DNA of 6,341 nucleotides from an uncultured Planctomycetaceae bacterium (GTDB lineage Bacteria > Planctomycetota > Planctomycetia > Planctomycetales > Planctomycetaceae). The stretch covers positions 1 to 6,341 of the forward strand of contig CALFYU010000339.1 in NCBI GenBank assembly GCA_937952455.1. Direction: 5' to 3'. This document shows positions 1 to 5,335 of the stretch, one piece after another (within the stretch, counting starts at the first letter, position 1; every line of letters begins with the position of its first letter). The translations under genes were made by a program, and so were the position numbers. The notes under the pieces were generated by a model. That model was not told the DNA's origin. It did no database searches and was given only the letters and a program-made list of their open reading frames with translations.

Positions 1-14
1 CGATCTGACCTACA

Positions 15-1307
15 ATGTCCGCAGCTCCCAAGAATCTGGTCGTCGCCCAATCGGGCGGCCCGTCGCCGGTGATCAATAACAGCCTCCGCGGCCTCGTCGA
101 AGCCAGCCGCGATTTGGCCGCCATCGGCACGATTTACGGCGGCTGGCACGGTATCGAAGGAGTGCTCAAGGAAGAATTGCTCGACCTGTCGTCGCAGTGC
201 CCCGAGGAAATCGCCCGGCTGCGGATCACGCCGGCCGCCGGCTCCATCGGCACCTGCCGTTATAAGCTCCGAGAGCACCAAAACGAGGATTTCGACCGCA
301 TCCTCGAAGTCTTCCAGGCACACAACGTCGGCTACTTCTGCTATATCGGCGGCAACGACTCGATGGACACTGCCAACAAGGTCGCCCAATTGGCCCACGA
401 TCGTGGAATCGACCTCGTAGCGGTGGGAGTTCCCAAGACGATCGACAACGACGTGGGGGACAGCGAATTCAAACTGATCGACCATACCCCCGGATACGGC
501 AGCGTGGCCCGCTATTGGTCCCACATGGTGCAGTTCGCCAATGAAGAAAACGCCGGCAGTTCTCCGGCCGACCCCGTGCTGGTCCTGCAGGCGATGGGCC
601 GACGCATCGGTTTCATCCCCGCCGCCGCCCGTCTGGCCGATCCGGAGCGAAAGTTGCCGCTGCAGATTTATCTGGCTGAGCGGGAAACCACGATTGAGCA
701 AATCCACGATCAGGTGAACGATCAGTTGCGCCGTGACGGCCGCGTGATTGTGGTGGTGAGCGAGGGACTGAAAATCGGCGATCTGGGCGAACGCAAGGAT
801 TCGTTCGGGCATACGCAGTTCAGTTCCAGCGAAATCACGGTAGCGCAGAAGGTCGTCAACGAACTGAACCGCCGGGGTTTGGCGTTGAAAGGCTCGGCCC
901 GTTGCAACGTGCCGGGGACCGACCAGCGGCACAACATGATCTATGCCTCAACGGTCGACTTGGAAGAGGCGTACAAAGTCGGTCAAAAGGCGGCGGGGCT
1001 GGCGGCGGACGGTCAGAGCGGTTTCATGGCCACGATTCTGCGCAACGACGCGCCGGAATACGGCGTGCATTACGACAAAGTTCCGCTGCCGGAAGTCGCC
1101 AATAGCGAGCGGGAGTTCCTCGATTCGTGGATTACGCCTGACGGGCTGGACGTGACCGACGACTTTGTCCGCTACGCGCAACCGCTCGTCGGAGAAGACT
1201 GGATCAGCATCCCCATGAACCGCGGCCGGCTGCGGCTGGCGCAATTGCAGCCGCTGTTTGCGGATCAAAAACTGGCGAAGTACGTTCCGCAAGCGGATCG
1301 AGAATAG
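15..1307 (+). CDS. pfp: Pyrophosphate-dependent 6-phosphofructokinase
   Basis: A 430-residue cytoplasmic enzyme of the phosphofructokinase family, which phosphorylates fructose 6-phosphate to fructose 1,6-bisphosphate. The N-terminal glycine-rich strand-loop is at about residues 8-22 (VVAQSGGPSPVIN). The phosphoryl-donor motif at 112-116 reads GGNDS, where ATP-dependent bacterial enzymes have GGDGS. The catalytic motif at 140-146 is PKTIDND, with Lys141 where ATP enzymes have Gly. Asp in the fourth place of the first motif together with that Lys is the family's known signature for PPi as donor, so the reaction is probably reversible. Substrate-binding motifs follow: MGRRIGF (194-200), SEG (249-251) and an Arg-rich RCNVPGTDQR (296-305). 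Length fits the roughly 400-residue PPi type rather than the 320-residue PfkA type. An in-frame TGA at 6-8 makes ATG 15 the first possible start; no clear ribosome binding site is seen in the 14 bases before it. The family call is near certain; donor specificity is inferred from two motifs. Confidence 0.95.
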   Translation: MSAAPKNLVVAQSGGPSPVINNSLRGLVEASRDLAAIGTIYGGWHGIEGVLKEELLDLSSQCPEEIARLRITPAAGSIGTCRYKLREHQNEDFDRILEVFQAHNVGYFCYIGGNDSMDTANKVAQLAHDRGIDLVAVGVPKTIDNDVGDSEFKLIDHTPGYGSVARYWSHMVQFANEENAGSSPADPVLVLQAMGRRIGFIPAAARLADPERKLPLQIYLAERETTIEQIHDQVNDQLRRDGRVIVVVSEGLKIGDLGERKDSFGHTQFSSSEITVAQKVVNELNRRGLALKGSARCNVPGTDQRHNMIYASTVDLEEAYKVGQKAAGLAADGQSGFMATILRNDAPEYGVHYDKVPLPEVANSEREFLDSWITPDGLDVTDDFVRYAQPLVGEDWISIPMNRGRLRLAQLQPLFADQKLAKYVPQADRE

Positions 1308-1317
1308 AACTCTTAGC

Positions 1318-1350
1318 CACAGATTGAACACAGATTAAACACAGATTTCG
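1318..1350. repeat. Three tandem 11-bp direct repeats (CACAGATT core)
   Basis: Three copies of an 11-bp unit, CACAGATTGAA (1318-1328), CACAGATTAAA (1329-1339) and CACAGATTTCG (1340-1350), begin 10 bp after the phosphofructokinase stop codon. The first eight bases are identical in all three. Similar CACAGATT strings occur as dispersed intergenic repeats in many planctomycetes and other bacteria (recalled, not searched). The final G is also the first base of the palindromic pair that follows, so the two repeats abut exactly. No coding role is visible, and three copies without unique spacers do not make a CRISPR array. Confidence 0.85.
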
Positions 1351-1405
1351 TAGGGTCCGCTGTGCGGACCGCAAGCTTTGACATGGTCCGCACAGCGGAC
1401 CCTAC
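1350..1405. repeat. Head-to-head pair of REP-like palindromes, GTAGGGTCCGC family
   Basis: A perfect 21-bp inverted repeat, with arms at 1350-1370 and 1385-1405 around a 14-bp spacer that contains AAGCTT. Each arm is itself a hairpin: GTAG foot (1350-1353), stem GGTCCGC (1354-1360), loop TGT, stem GCGGACC (1364-1370). The second arm is the exact reverse complement. A GTAG foot next to a short stem-loop, arranged as an inverted pair, is the known format of REP units in BIMEs, which are recognised by RAYT (TnpA-REP) transposases. The RNA could fold as one long stem or two small ones and might affect the 3' end of the phosphofructokinase message, but no T-tract follows as an intrinsic terminator would need. 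Confidence 0.88.
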
Positions 1406-1448
1406 ATCCGCGAATCGATTACGATCATCGGCAACCATTGAGGAAATC

Positions 1449-1453
1449 GGGAG
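1449..1453 (+). promoter_or_regulatory. Ribosome binding site for the HAD gene
   Basis: GGGAG lies 10 bases before the GTG at 1464. It supports this non-ATG start, which is also the only usable one because TAA at 1458-1460 closes the frame just upstream and the next starts would remove the catalytic motif. Confidence 0.6.
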
Positions 1454-1463
1454 TTATTAAGCA

Positions 1464-2348
1464 GTGTCGGATAATCCGTTGGACCACGACTTCACGAAGA
1501 AGCACGACTTTCTGATCGGGATTGATTCCGATGGTTGTGCGTTTGACTCGATGGAGGTCAAACACAAAGAGTGTTTCATTCCCAATACGATTAAGTACTT
1601 CAATCTCGCCGCCGTTTCCAAATATGCCCGGCAGGCCGCGGAGTTTGTGAATTTGTATTCCAAGGGGCGGGGCATCAATCGTTTTCCGGCGCTGATTGAG
1701 ACGGTCGATTTGCTGCGGGAGTGGCCCGACGTGATTCGTCGCAATGTGCAGATTGCCGAACTGAATGAGGTTCGTGACTGGATCGCCCGGGAAGACAAGT
1801 TGGGAAATCCCGCTTTGGAAAAAGAAGTCGCCGCGAACGGCTCGGCGGAATTGACCAATGCCTTGGCCTGGTCCAAAGCGGTCAATGCGACGGTCGATGA
1901 TATCGTGCACAACGTGCCGCCGTTTCCGTACGTGCGGGATAGCTTGGAGAAACTGAGCAATGTGGCCGACATGATCGTCTGCTCCGCCACCCCCAACATG
2001 GCGCTCCGGAAGGAATGGGAAGAGCACGACATCGCCAAGTATGTGGCGGCGATTTGCGGTCAGGAGGCGGGCAGCAAGAAAGAAACGCTCGGTCAGGCGG
2101 CCGGTCACGGCTACGCGGACAATCACGTGCTGATGATCGGCGACGCTCCGGGCGATATGAAGGCTGCCAAAGCAGTCGGTGCATTGTTTTATCCCATCAA
2201 CCCGGGTGCCGAGGAACAAAGCTGGCAGCGGTTCCTCAACGAGGCGTGCGATAAATTCCTAAACGGCGACTACGCCGGCGCGTATGAAGCATCGTTGATC
2301 GCCGAATTCGACACATATCTGCCGGAATTGCCGCCGTGGAAACGTTAA
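1464..2348 (+). CDS. HAD-superfamily hydrolase (phosphatase-like)
   Basis: A 294-residue soluble haloacid dehalogenase-fold protein, probably a Mg-dependent phosphatase of a small phosphorylated metabolite. Motif I is DSDGCAFD (21-28), with Asp21 as likely nucleophile and Asp23 as acid/base. Motif II is the Ser/Thr stretch in VCSATPN (172-178), motif III a lysine in GSKKE (203-207), and motif IV GDAPGD (226-231), which binds the metal. All four are in order, so an active enzyme is expected. The roughly 120 residues between motifs I and II fit an alpha-helical C1-type cap, which sets substrate choice and is not diagnostic here. Translation starts at GTG. The gene lies between phosphofructokinase and 6-phosphogluconate dehydrogenase, so a sugar phosphate or phosphoglycolate-like substrate is plausible, but this rests on context alone. 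Repeat-filled gaps on both sides make tight co-transcription uncertain. No symbol is justified. Confidence 0.88.
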   Translation: MSDNPLDHDFTKKHDFLIGIDSDGCAFDSMEVKHKECFIPNTIKYFNLAAVSKYARQAAEFVNLYSKGRGINRFPALIETVDLLREWPDVIRRNVQIAELNEVRDWIAREDKLGNPALEKEVAANGSAELTNALAWSKAVNATVDDIVHNVPPFPYVRDSLEKLSNVADMIVCSATPNMALRKEWEEHDIAKYVAAICGQEAGSKKETLGQAAGHGYADNHVLMIGDAPGDMKAAKAVGALFYPINPGAEEQSWQRFLNEACDKFLNGDYAGAYEASLIAEFDTYLPELPPWKR

Positions 2349-2360
2349 GAAAAAGATATT

Positions 2361-2380
2361 CACCACGGAAGCACGGAGAA
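2361..2380. repeat. Short tandem dispersed repeat CACGGAAG-CACGGAGA
   Basis: Two copies of CACGGA with an 8-bp period (2364-2369 and 2372-2377), inside a string beginning CACCACGGAAG, 12 bp after the HAD stop codon. This CCACGGA-GCACGGAG string recurs between genes in planctomycetes and other phyla as far as I recall; I could not count copies here. No coding or structural role is evident. Confidence 0.55.
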
Positions 2381-2387
2381 AGACGCG

Positions 2388-2507
2388 CGAAATACGAGTA
2401 TCGAAATACGATACAAATCCAAAATCCCAATGACCGAACTTCAAAGGGTTTGGGTTATTTGAATTTCGTGTTCTGAATTCGTTTCAGATTTCGAGTTTCG
2501 TGCTTCG
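2388..2507. repeat. 120-bp imperfect inverted repeat, AT-richer than its flanks
   Basis: Arms 2388-2429 and 2466-2507 pair without gaps over 42 positions with about 28 Watson-Crick matches; several remaining positions allow G-T wobble. The apex is 36 bp. The left arm contains a direct repeat of CGAAATACGA (2388-2397 and 2402-2411, 14-bp period), and the right arm carries related strings such as GAATTTCGTG and GATTTCGAG. Part of the inner region can also pair (AATCCC with GGGTTT). There is no open reading frame of interest. The element fills most of the 246-bp gap before 6-phosphogluconate dehydrogenase. It could be a degenerate miniature transposon-like repeat or a structured RNA; sequence alone does not decide. 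Confidence 0.65.
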
Positions 2508-2511
2508 GAAC

Positions 2512-2531
2512 TTTCCCGGCTTCGTGGGAAA
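2512..2531. other. Small hairpin upstream of gnd
   Basis: TTTCCC (2512-2517) and GGGAAA (2526-2531) form a perfect 6-bp stem with an 8-base loop, directly after the large inverted repeat. A run of four A follows on the + strand, so in the reverse orientation this would be a weak stem preceded by Ts, not a terminator. It may be the outer end of the same repeat family. The distance to the gnd start is 63 bp. I could not identify a convincing promoter here. Confidence 0.3.
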
Positions 2532-2594
2532 ACAACGGCTGGTCAATTGAAGTTGTGATTTGGTAAAAAACTCCTAGCGAGAGAGCGTCAGACA

Positions 2595-4025
2595 ATGACA
2601 CAATGTGATATCGGACTGGTCGGGTTGGCCGTCATGGGGCAGAACCTCGTGCTCAACATGGAGAGCCGAGGGTACCGCGTCGCCGTGTTTAATCGCACGA
2701 CGAGCAAAGTGGACGATTTCCTCGCCGACGAGGCCGCCGGCAAAAACATCGACGGCTTTCACTCTCTGAAGGACTTGGTCGCTTCCCTCAAATCTCCGCG
2801 GCGGGTGATGCTGATGGTCAAAGCGGGCCCGGCCGTCGATGCGTTGATTGATGAATTGAAAACGCTGCTGGAGCCGGGTGATATTATCATCGACGGCGGC
2901 AACACTTATTTCCCCGACACGAACCGCCGGACAAAAGAGGTCGAAGATGCGGGGCTCCTGTATATCGGCACCGGCGTCTCGGGTGGCGAAGAAGGGGCGC
3001 TCAAGGGCCCCAGCATCATGCCCGGCGGCAGCGAAGCCGCTTGGCCGCACGTCAAAGAACTGTTCCAGAAGATCTCCGCCAAAGTCGGCCCGAACAACGA
3101 CATCCCCTGTTGCGAATGGGTCGGTCCCGCCGGCGCCGGGCACTATGTCAAAATGGTCCACAACGGCATCGAATACGGCGACATGCAGTTGATCTGCGAA
3201 GCGTACTTTATTCTCAAACATGCGCTGGGGCTGTCCAATGACGAACTGCACGAAGTGTTCAAGCAGTGGAACCTCAGTGAATTGGAAAGCTATCTGATCG
3301 AAATCACCCGTGATATCTTCACGGTCAAAGACCCGGAGACGGGCGGCTATCTGGTCGACCAAATCCTGGATACGGCCGGCCAAAAAGGGACCGGCAAGTG
3401 GATGAGCCAGCACGCACTCGATCTGGGTGTTCCCACAACGTTGATCACCGAAGCGGTCTATGCCCGCGCCCTTTCGGCGCTGAAAGAGGCCCGTGTCCGT
3501 GCGTCCAAGGTACTGAGCGGCCCGGATGCGAAATATACGGGAGATCGCGACAAGTTCATCGAAGATGTTCGCCAGGCGCTCTACGCGTCGAAGATCTGCA
3601 GCTACGCACAGGGGTTTGTACAACTTGACGCAGCGGCGGAGGAATTCGGCTGGAAGCTGGACAACGGCAACATCGCCTTGCTTTGGCGCGGCGGCTGTAT
3701 CATCCGGGCGAAGTTCCTGGCGGATATCAAAGCCGCGTTCGACAAAAACCCCGATCTGGAGAACCTGCTGCTAGACGACTTCTTCGCCGAAGCGGTGCAG
3801 AAGGCGCAGCCCAGTTGGCGGCACGTCGTCGGGACGGCCGTGGAGTTGGGCTTGCCGGTTCCCGGTTTCGCGGCGGCGCTAACCTACTTCGACGGTTATC
3901 GTCTGTCGCGGCTGCCGGCCAATCTGCTGCAGGCGCAGCGCGACTACTTCGGCGCACACACCTATCAACGGCTGGACAAACCGGGTACGTTCCACACTGA
4001 TTGGATCAACGAACGCACGCTATAG
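2595..4025 (+). CDS. gnd: 6-Phosphogluconate dehydrogenase, decarboxylating
   Basis: A 476-residue cytoplasmic enzyme of the oxidative pentose phosphate pathway that converts 6-phosphogluconate to ribulose 5-phosphate, CO2 and NADPH. The N-terminal Rossmann domain has GLAVMGQNL (10-18), and Asn33-Arg34-Thr35 fits NADP binding by the arginine. The substrate loop GVSGGEEGALKGPSIMPGG spans 127-145. The catalytic helix KMVHNGIEYGD (186-196) supplies Lys186 and Glu193. The family signature ILDTAGQKGTGKW is at 257-269. The C-terminal tail with Arg459 and FHTDW (466-470), which in this family reaches into the partner subunit's active site, is present. This is the long, homodimeric type, similar in length to the roughly 470-residue E. 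coli enzyme, not the short 300-residue GntZ/YqeC-like form. ATG 2595 puts the Rossmann glycines at the expected place; only a weak purine stretch (GAGAG, 2581-2585) precedes it. No frameshift or missing key residue is seen. Confidence 0.98.
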   Translation: MTQCDIGLVGLAVMGQNLVLNMESRGYRVAVFNRTTSKVDDFLADEAAGKNIDGFHSLKDLVASLKSPRRVMLMVKAGPAVDALIDELKTLLEPGDIIIDGGNTYFPDTNRRTKEVEDAGLLYIGTGVSGGEEGALKGPSIMPGGSEAAWPHVKELFQKISAKVGPNNDIPCCEWVGPAGAGHYVKMVHNGIEYGDMQLICEAYFILKHALGLSNDELHEVFKQWNLSELESYLIEITRDIFTVKDPETGGYLVDQILDTAGQKGTGKWMSQHALDLGVPTTLITEAVYARALSALKEARVRASKVLSGPDAKYTGDRDKFIEDVRQALYASKICSYAQGFVQLDAAAEEFGWKLDNGNIALLWRGGCIIRAKFLADIKAAFDKNPDLENLLLDDFFAEAVQKAQPSWRHVVGTAVELGLPVPGFAAALTYFDGYRLSRLPANLLQAQRDYFGAHTYQRLDKPGTFHTDWINERTL

Positions 4026-4030
4026 TCCCT

Positions 4031-4053
4031 TCAGCCCCCGGTTTTGCCGGCGG
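4031..4053 (+). repeat. REP-like palindrome, TCAGCCCCCGG family (copy 1)
   Basis: TCAG foot (4031-4034), stem CCCCCGG (4035-4041), loop TTTTG, stem CCGGCGG (4047-4053). The 7-bp stem has one C-C mismatch at its third pair. The first 20 bases are an exact reverse complement of 6314-6333. It begins 5 bp after the gnd stop codon and could act as a 3'-end stem, but a T-tract is missing, so I do not call an intrinsic terminator. Confidence 0.75.
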
Positions 4054-4083
4054 AATACGAATTACCAACGATTCAGAATCTCC

Positions 4084-4455
4084 ATGCGCATCGAACATTT
4101 CGCGATCTATGCCGAGGATACCGTCGCACTGGCCGACTGGTACTGTGAAAAATTCGGCCTAAAAGTCGTATTCCGTAATGAGCAGCAACCGCCCGTGTTT
4201 TTCGTGGCGGACGATGCGGGGATGTCGATCGAAATCATCGGCCGTCCGCCCCGCGCTCAACCAATTGACTTCAGCGACGTGTTTCACTTCGCTTTTATCG
4301 TGGACGATTTTGATGCGACTGTGGCAGACTTGAAAGCCAAGGGAGTCCCCTTCGAGGACGAACTGCAATTCGCCGGCGGCAAGATCCGCATCTGTTACTT
4401 CGCCGACCCGGCCGGCAATCGCGGTCAGGTCGTCTATCGCAGCGAACCACTTTAA
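4084..4455 (+). CDS. VOC-superfamily (glyoxalase/bleomycin resistance fold) protein
   Basis: A 123-residue single-domain protein of the vicinal oxygen chelate fold, with two beta-alpha-beta-beta-beta modules at about 1-52 and 64-120. Metal-ligand positions of the family are occupied by His5 (IEHFAIYA), Glu50 (MSIEII) and His68 (FHFAFIVDD). The fourth, usually Glu, appears to be Gln115 in NRGQVVYR. The module ending FADPAGNRGQVV matches the usual D-P-x-G-N turn before the last strand. Such small proteins include glyoxalase I, fosfomycin-type thiol transferases, dioxygenases and many of unknown role, and the fold does not reveal the substrate. The altered fourth ligand makes a standard glyoxalase I assignment unsafe. 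The ATG lacks a clear ribosome binding site, but the first strand and its His ligand start right after it. It lies 58 bp after gnd with a palindrome between them. Confidence 0.85.
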   Translation: MRIEHFAIYAEDTVALADWYCEKFGLKVVFRNEQQPPVFFVADDAGMSIEIIGRPPRAQPIDFSDVFHFAFIVDDFDATVADLKAKGVPFEDELQFAGGKIRICYFADPAGNRGQVVYRSEPL

Positions 4456-4465
4456 AAGTAAGTAT

Positions 4466-4542
4466 CGTAGGGCAGGCTCCCGCCTGCCTCACTTTTCATG
4501 TTCGTGCAAGGCGTGTTGCGGCAGGCGGGAGCCCGCCCTACG
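4466..4542. repeat. Head-to-head pair of REP-like palindromes, GTAGGGCAGGC family
   Basis: Arms of 23 bp at 4466-4488 and 4520-4542 are inverted copies with a single difference (A4474 against C4538 minus its complement, i.e. GGCAGGC versus GGCGGGC), around a 31-bp spacer. In the left arm GTAG (4467-4470) is followed at once by stem GGCAGGC (4471-4477), loop TCCC and stem GCCTGCC (4482-4488), a perfect 7-bp hairpin. The minus-strand copy keeps its own stem through a G-T wobble. The layout is the same as the pair at 1350-1405 although stem sequences differ. It starts 10 bp after the VOC stop codon and fills most of the gap to the next gene. Spreading by a RAYT transposase is inferred from format only. 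Confidence 0.87.
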
Positions 4543-4563
4543 CACCACGTGAACCGTTCCAGC

Positions 4564-4568
4564 GGGAG
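4564..4568 (+). promoter_or_regulatory. Ribosome binding site for the MBL-fold gene
   Basis: GGGAG ends 8 bases before ATG 4577, a good Shine-Dalgarno spacing and the best-placed site of its kind in the window. It supports independent translation initiation of this gene after the repeat pair. Confidence 0.7.
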
Positions 4569-4576
4569 CTGATGTC

Positions 4577-5311
4577 ATGAGGCTACAATTCCTGGGAACG
4601 GGGGGATATCATCCCACCGAACGGCGGCACACCTCCTGCGTGGTGCTGCCGGATACCGGAATTGCGTTTGACGCCGGCACCAGCTTCTTCCGTCTTCCCG
4701 AACGTCTGCAGACCGACGAACTCGATGTCTTTCTGTCACACGCGCACCTCGATCACATTGTCGGATTGACGTACGTCTTGGTTCCGCTGTTCAAAGGTCA
4801 GATCAAACAACTTCGCGTGCACGGCCGGCCGCAGGACCTCGACGCGGTGCGGACGCATCTGTTCTCGCAGAATCTGTTTCCGATTTTGCCCGAGTTGGAT
4901 TTTCGTGAGATCCAAAACGAATTGGCGATCACCGGCGGCGGGAAGCTGACGCACGTACTTTTAACACATCCCGGGGGGGCGCTCGGCTATCGCATCGATT
5001 GGGGCGACCGGTCGTTGGCCTATGTCACCGACACGACGGCCAATGCGTCTTATGTCGACTTCATTCGCGGCGTGGACGTTTTGATCCATGAGTGCAATTT
5101 CCCTGATGCGATGGCTCAGTGGTGTGAAACCACGGGGCACAGCCACACGTCGGCCGTGGCGGAGTTGGCGCGGGACGCGGAGGTCGGGCGTTTGTATTTA
5201 ACGCATTTCGATCCGCAAAGTGACGAAAAAGACCCCATCGGTTTGGAAACGGCCCGCAGCATCTTTGCGGAGTCCCACGTCGCCGAGGATTTGTTGGAAA
5301 TCGATTTTTAG
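4577..5311 (+). CDS. MBL-fold metallo-hydrolase, RNase Z-like branch
   Basis: A 244-residue cytoplasmic metallo-beta-lactamase-fold protein expected to bind two metal ions. The N-terminal strand has FLGTGGYHPTERRHTS (5-20), typical of the RNase Z/phosphodiesterase branch, and FDAG (31-34) follows. The main metal motif is SHAHLDH (54-60) with His55, His57, Asp59 and His60. Other ligand candidates are His131 (LTHPGG), Asp152 (VTDTT) and His210 (YLTHFDP). GHSHTSAVAELA (187-198) matches the H-x-T/S helix start seen in RNase Z relatives. The protein is shorter than typical RNase Z (about 300 residues) and I see no Gly-rich exosite arm for tRNA, so a phosphodiesterase acting on a small molecule or nucleotide is as likely as tRNA 3' processing. 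The start is ATG with GGGAG upstream. Its stop codon is 24 bp before the methyltransferase and in the same frame, suggesting one transcript. A run of seven Gs at 4973-4979 lies in the HPGG codons. Confidence 0.9.
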   Translation: MRLQFLGTGGYHPTERRHTSCVVLPDTGIAFDAGTSFFRLPERLQTDELDVFLSHAHLDHIVGLTYVLVPLFKGQIKQLRVHGRPQDLDAVRTHLFSQNLFPILPELDFREIQNELAITGGGKLTHVLLTHPGGALGYRIDWGDRSLAYVTDTTANASYVDFIRGVDVLIHECNFPDAMAQWCETTGHSHTSAVAELARDAEVGRLYLTHFDPQSDEKDPIGLETARSIFAESHVAEDLLEIDF

Positions 5312-5335
5312 ACCGCGCACAGCCACGAGCGAAAC

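Noticed and set aside
1318..1350. Possible CRISPR-like array
   Set aside because: The units are 11 bp, directly adjacent and lack spacers; no cas genes are present.
1425..2219. 264-residue open frame antisense to the HAD gene
   Set aside because: The sense frame has four ordered HAD motifs; the antisense product is unrecognisable and has no ribosome binding site that I can see.
2541..2594. Sigma-70 promoter before gnd (TTGAAG at 2547-2552)
   Set aside because: No TATAAT-like box is found at 16-18 bp spacing.
2574..3623. 349-residue open frame antisense to gnd
   Set aside because: It lies opposite a clear gnd gene with all catalytic motifs. Its length follows from the codon bias of the sense strand, and the translation shows no recognisable domain.
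1464..4025. New multi-gene defence or biosynthetic system
   Set aside because: All six genes belong to common enzyme families, none is a recognised defence or core biosynthetic component, and repeat-filled gaps separate most of them.
4031..4053. Intrinsic terminator after gnd
   Set aside because: The stem is GC-rich but followed by GAATACG rather than a T-tract, and the same element recurs elsewhere in inverted orientation, so a repeat is the better call.
4973..4979. Programmed frameshift or sequencing error at a run of seven Gs in the MBL gene
   Set aside because: The frame is continuous with conserved residues on both sides (LTHPGG before, VTDTT after), so nothing suggests a shift.
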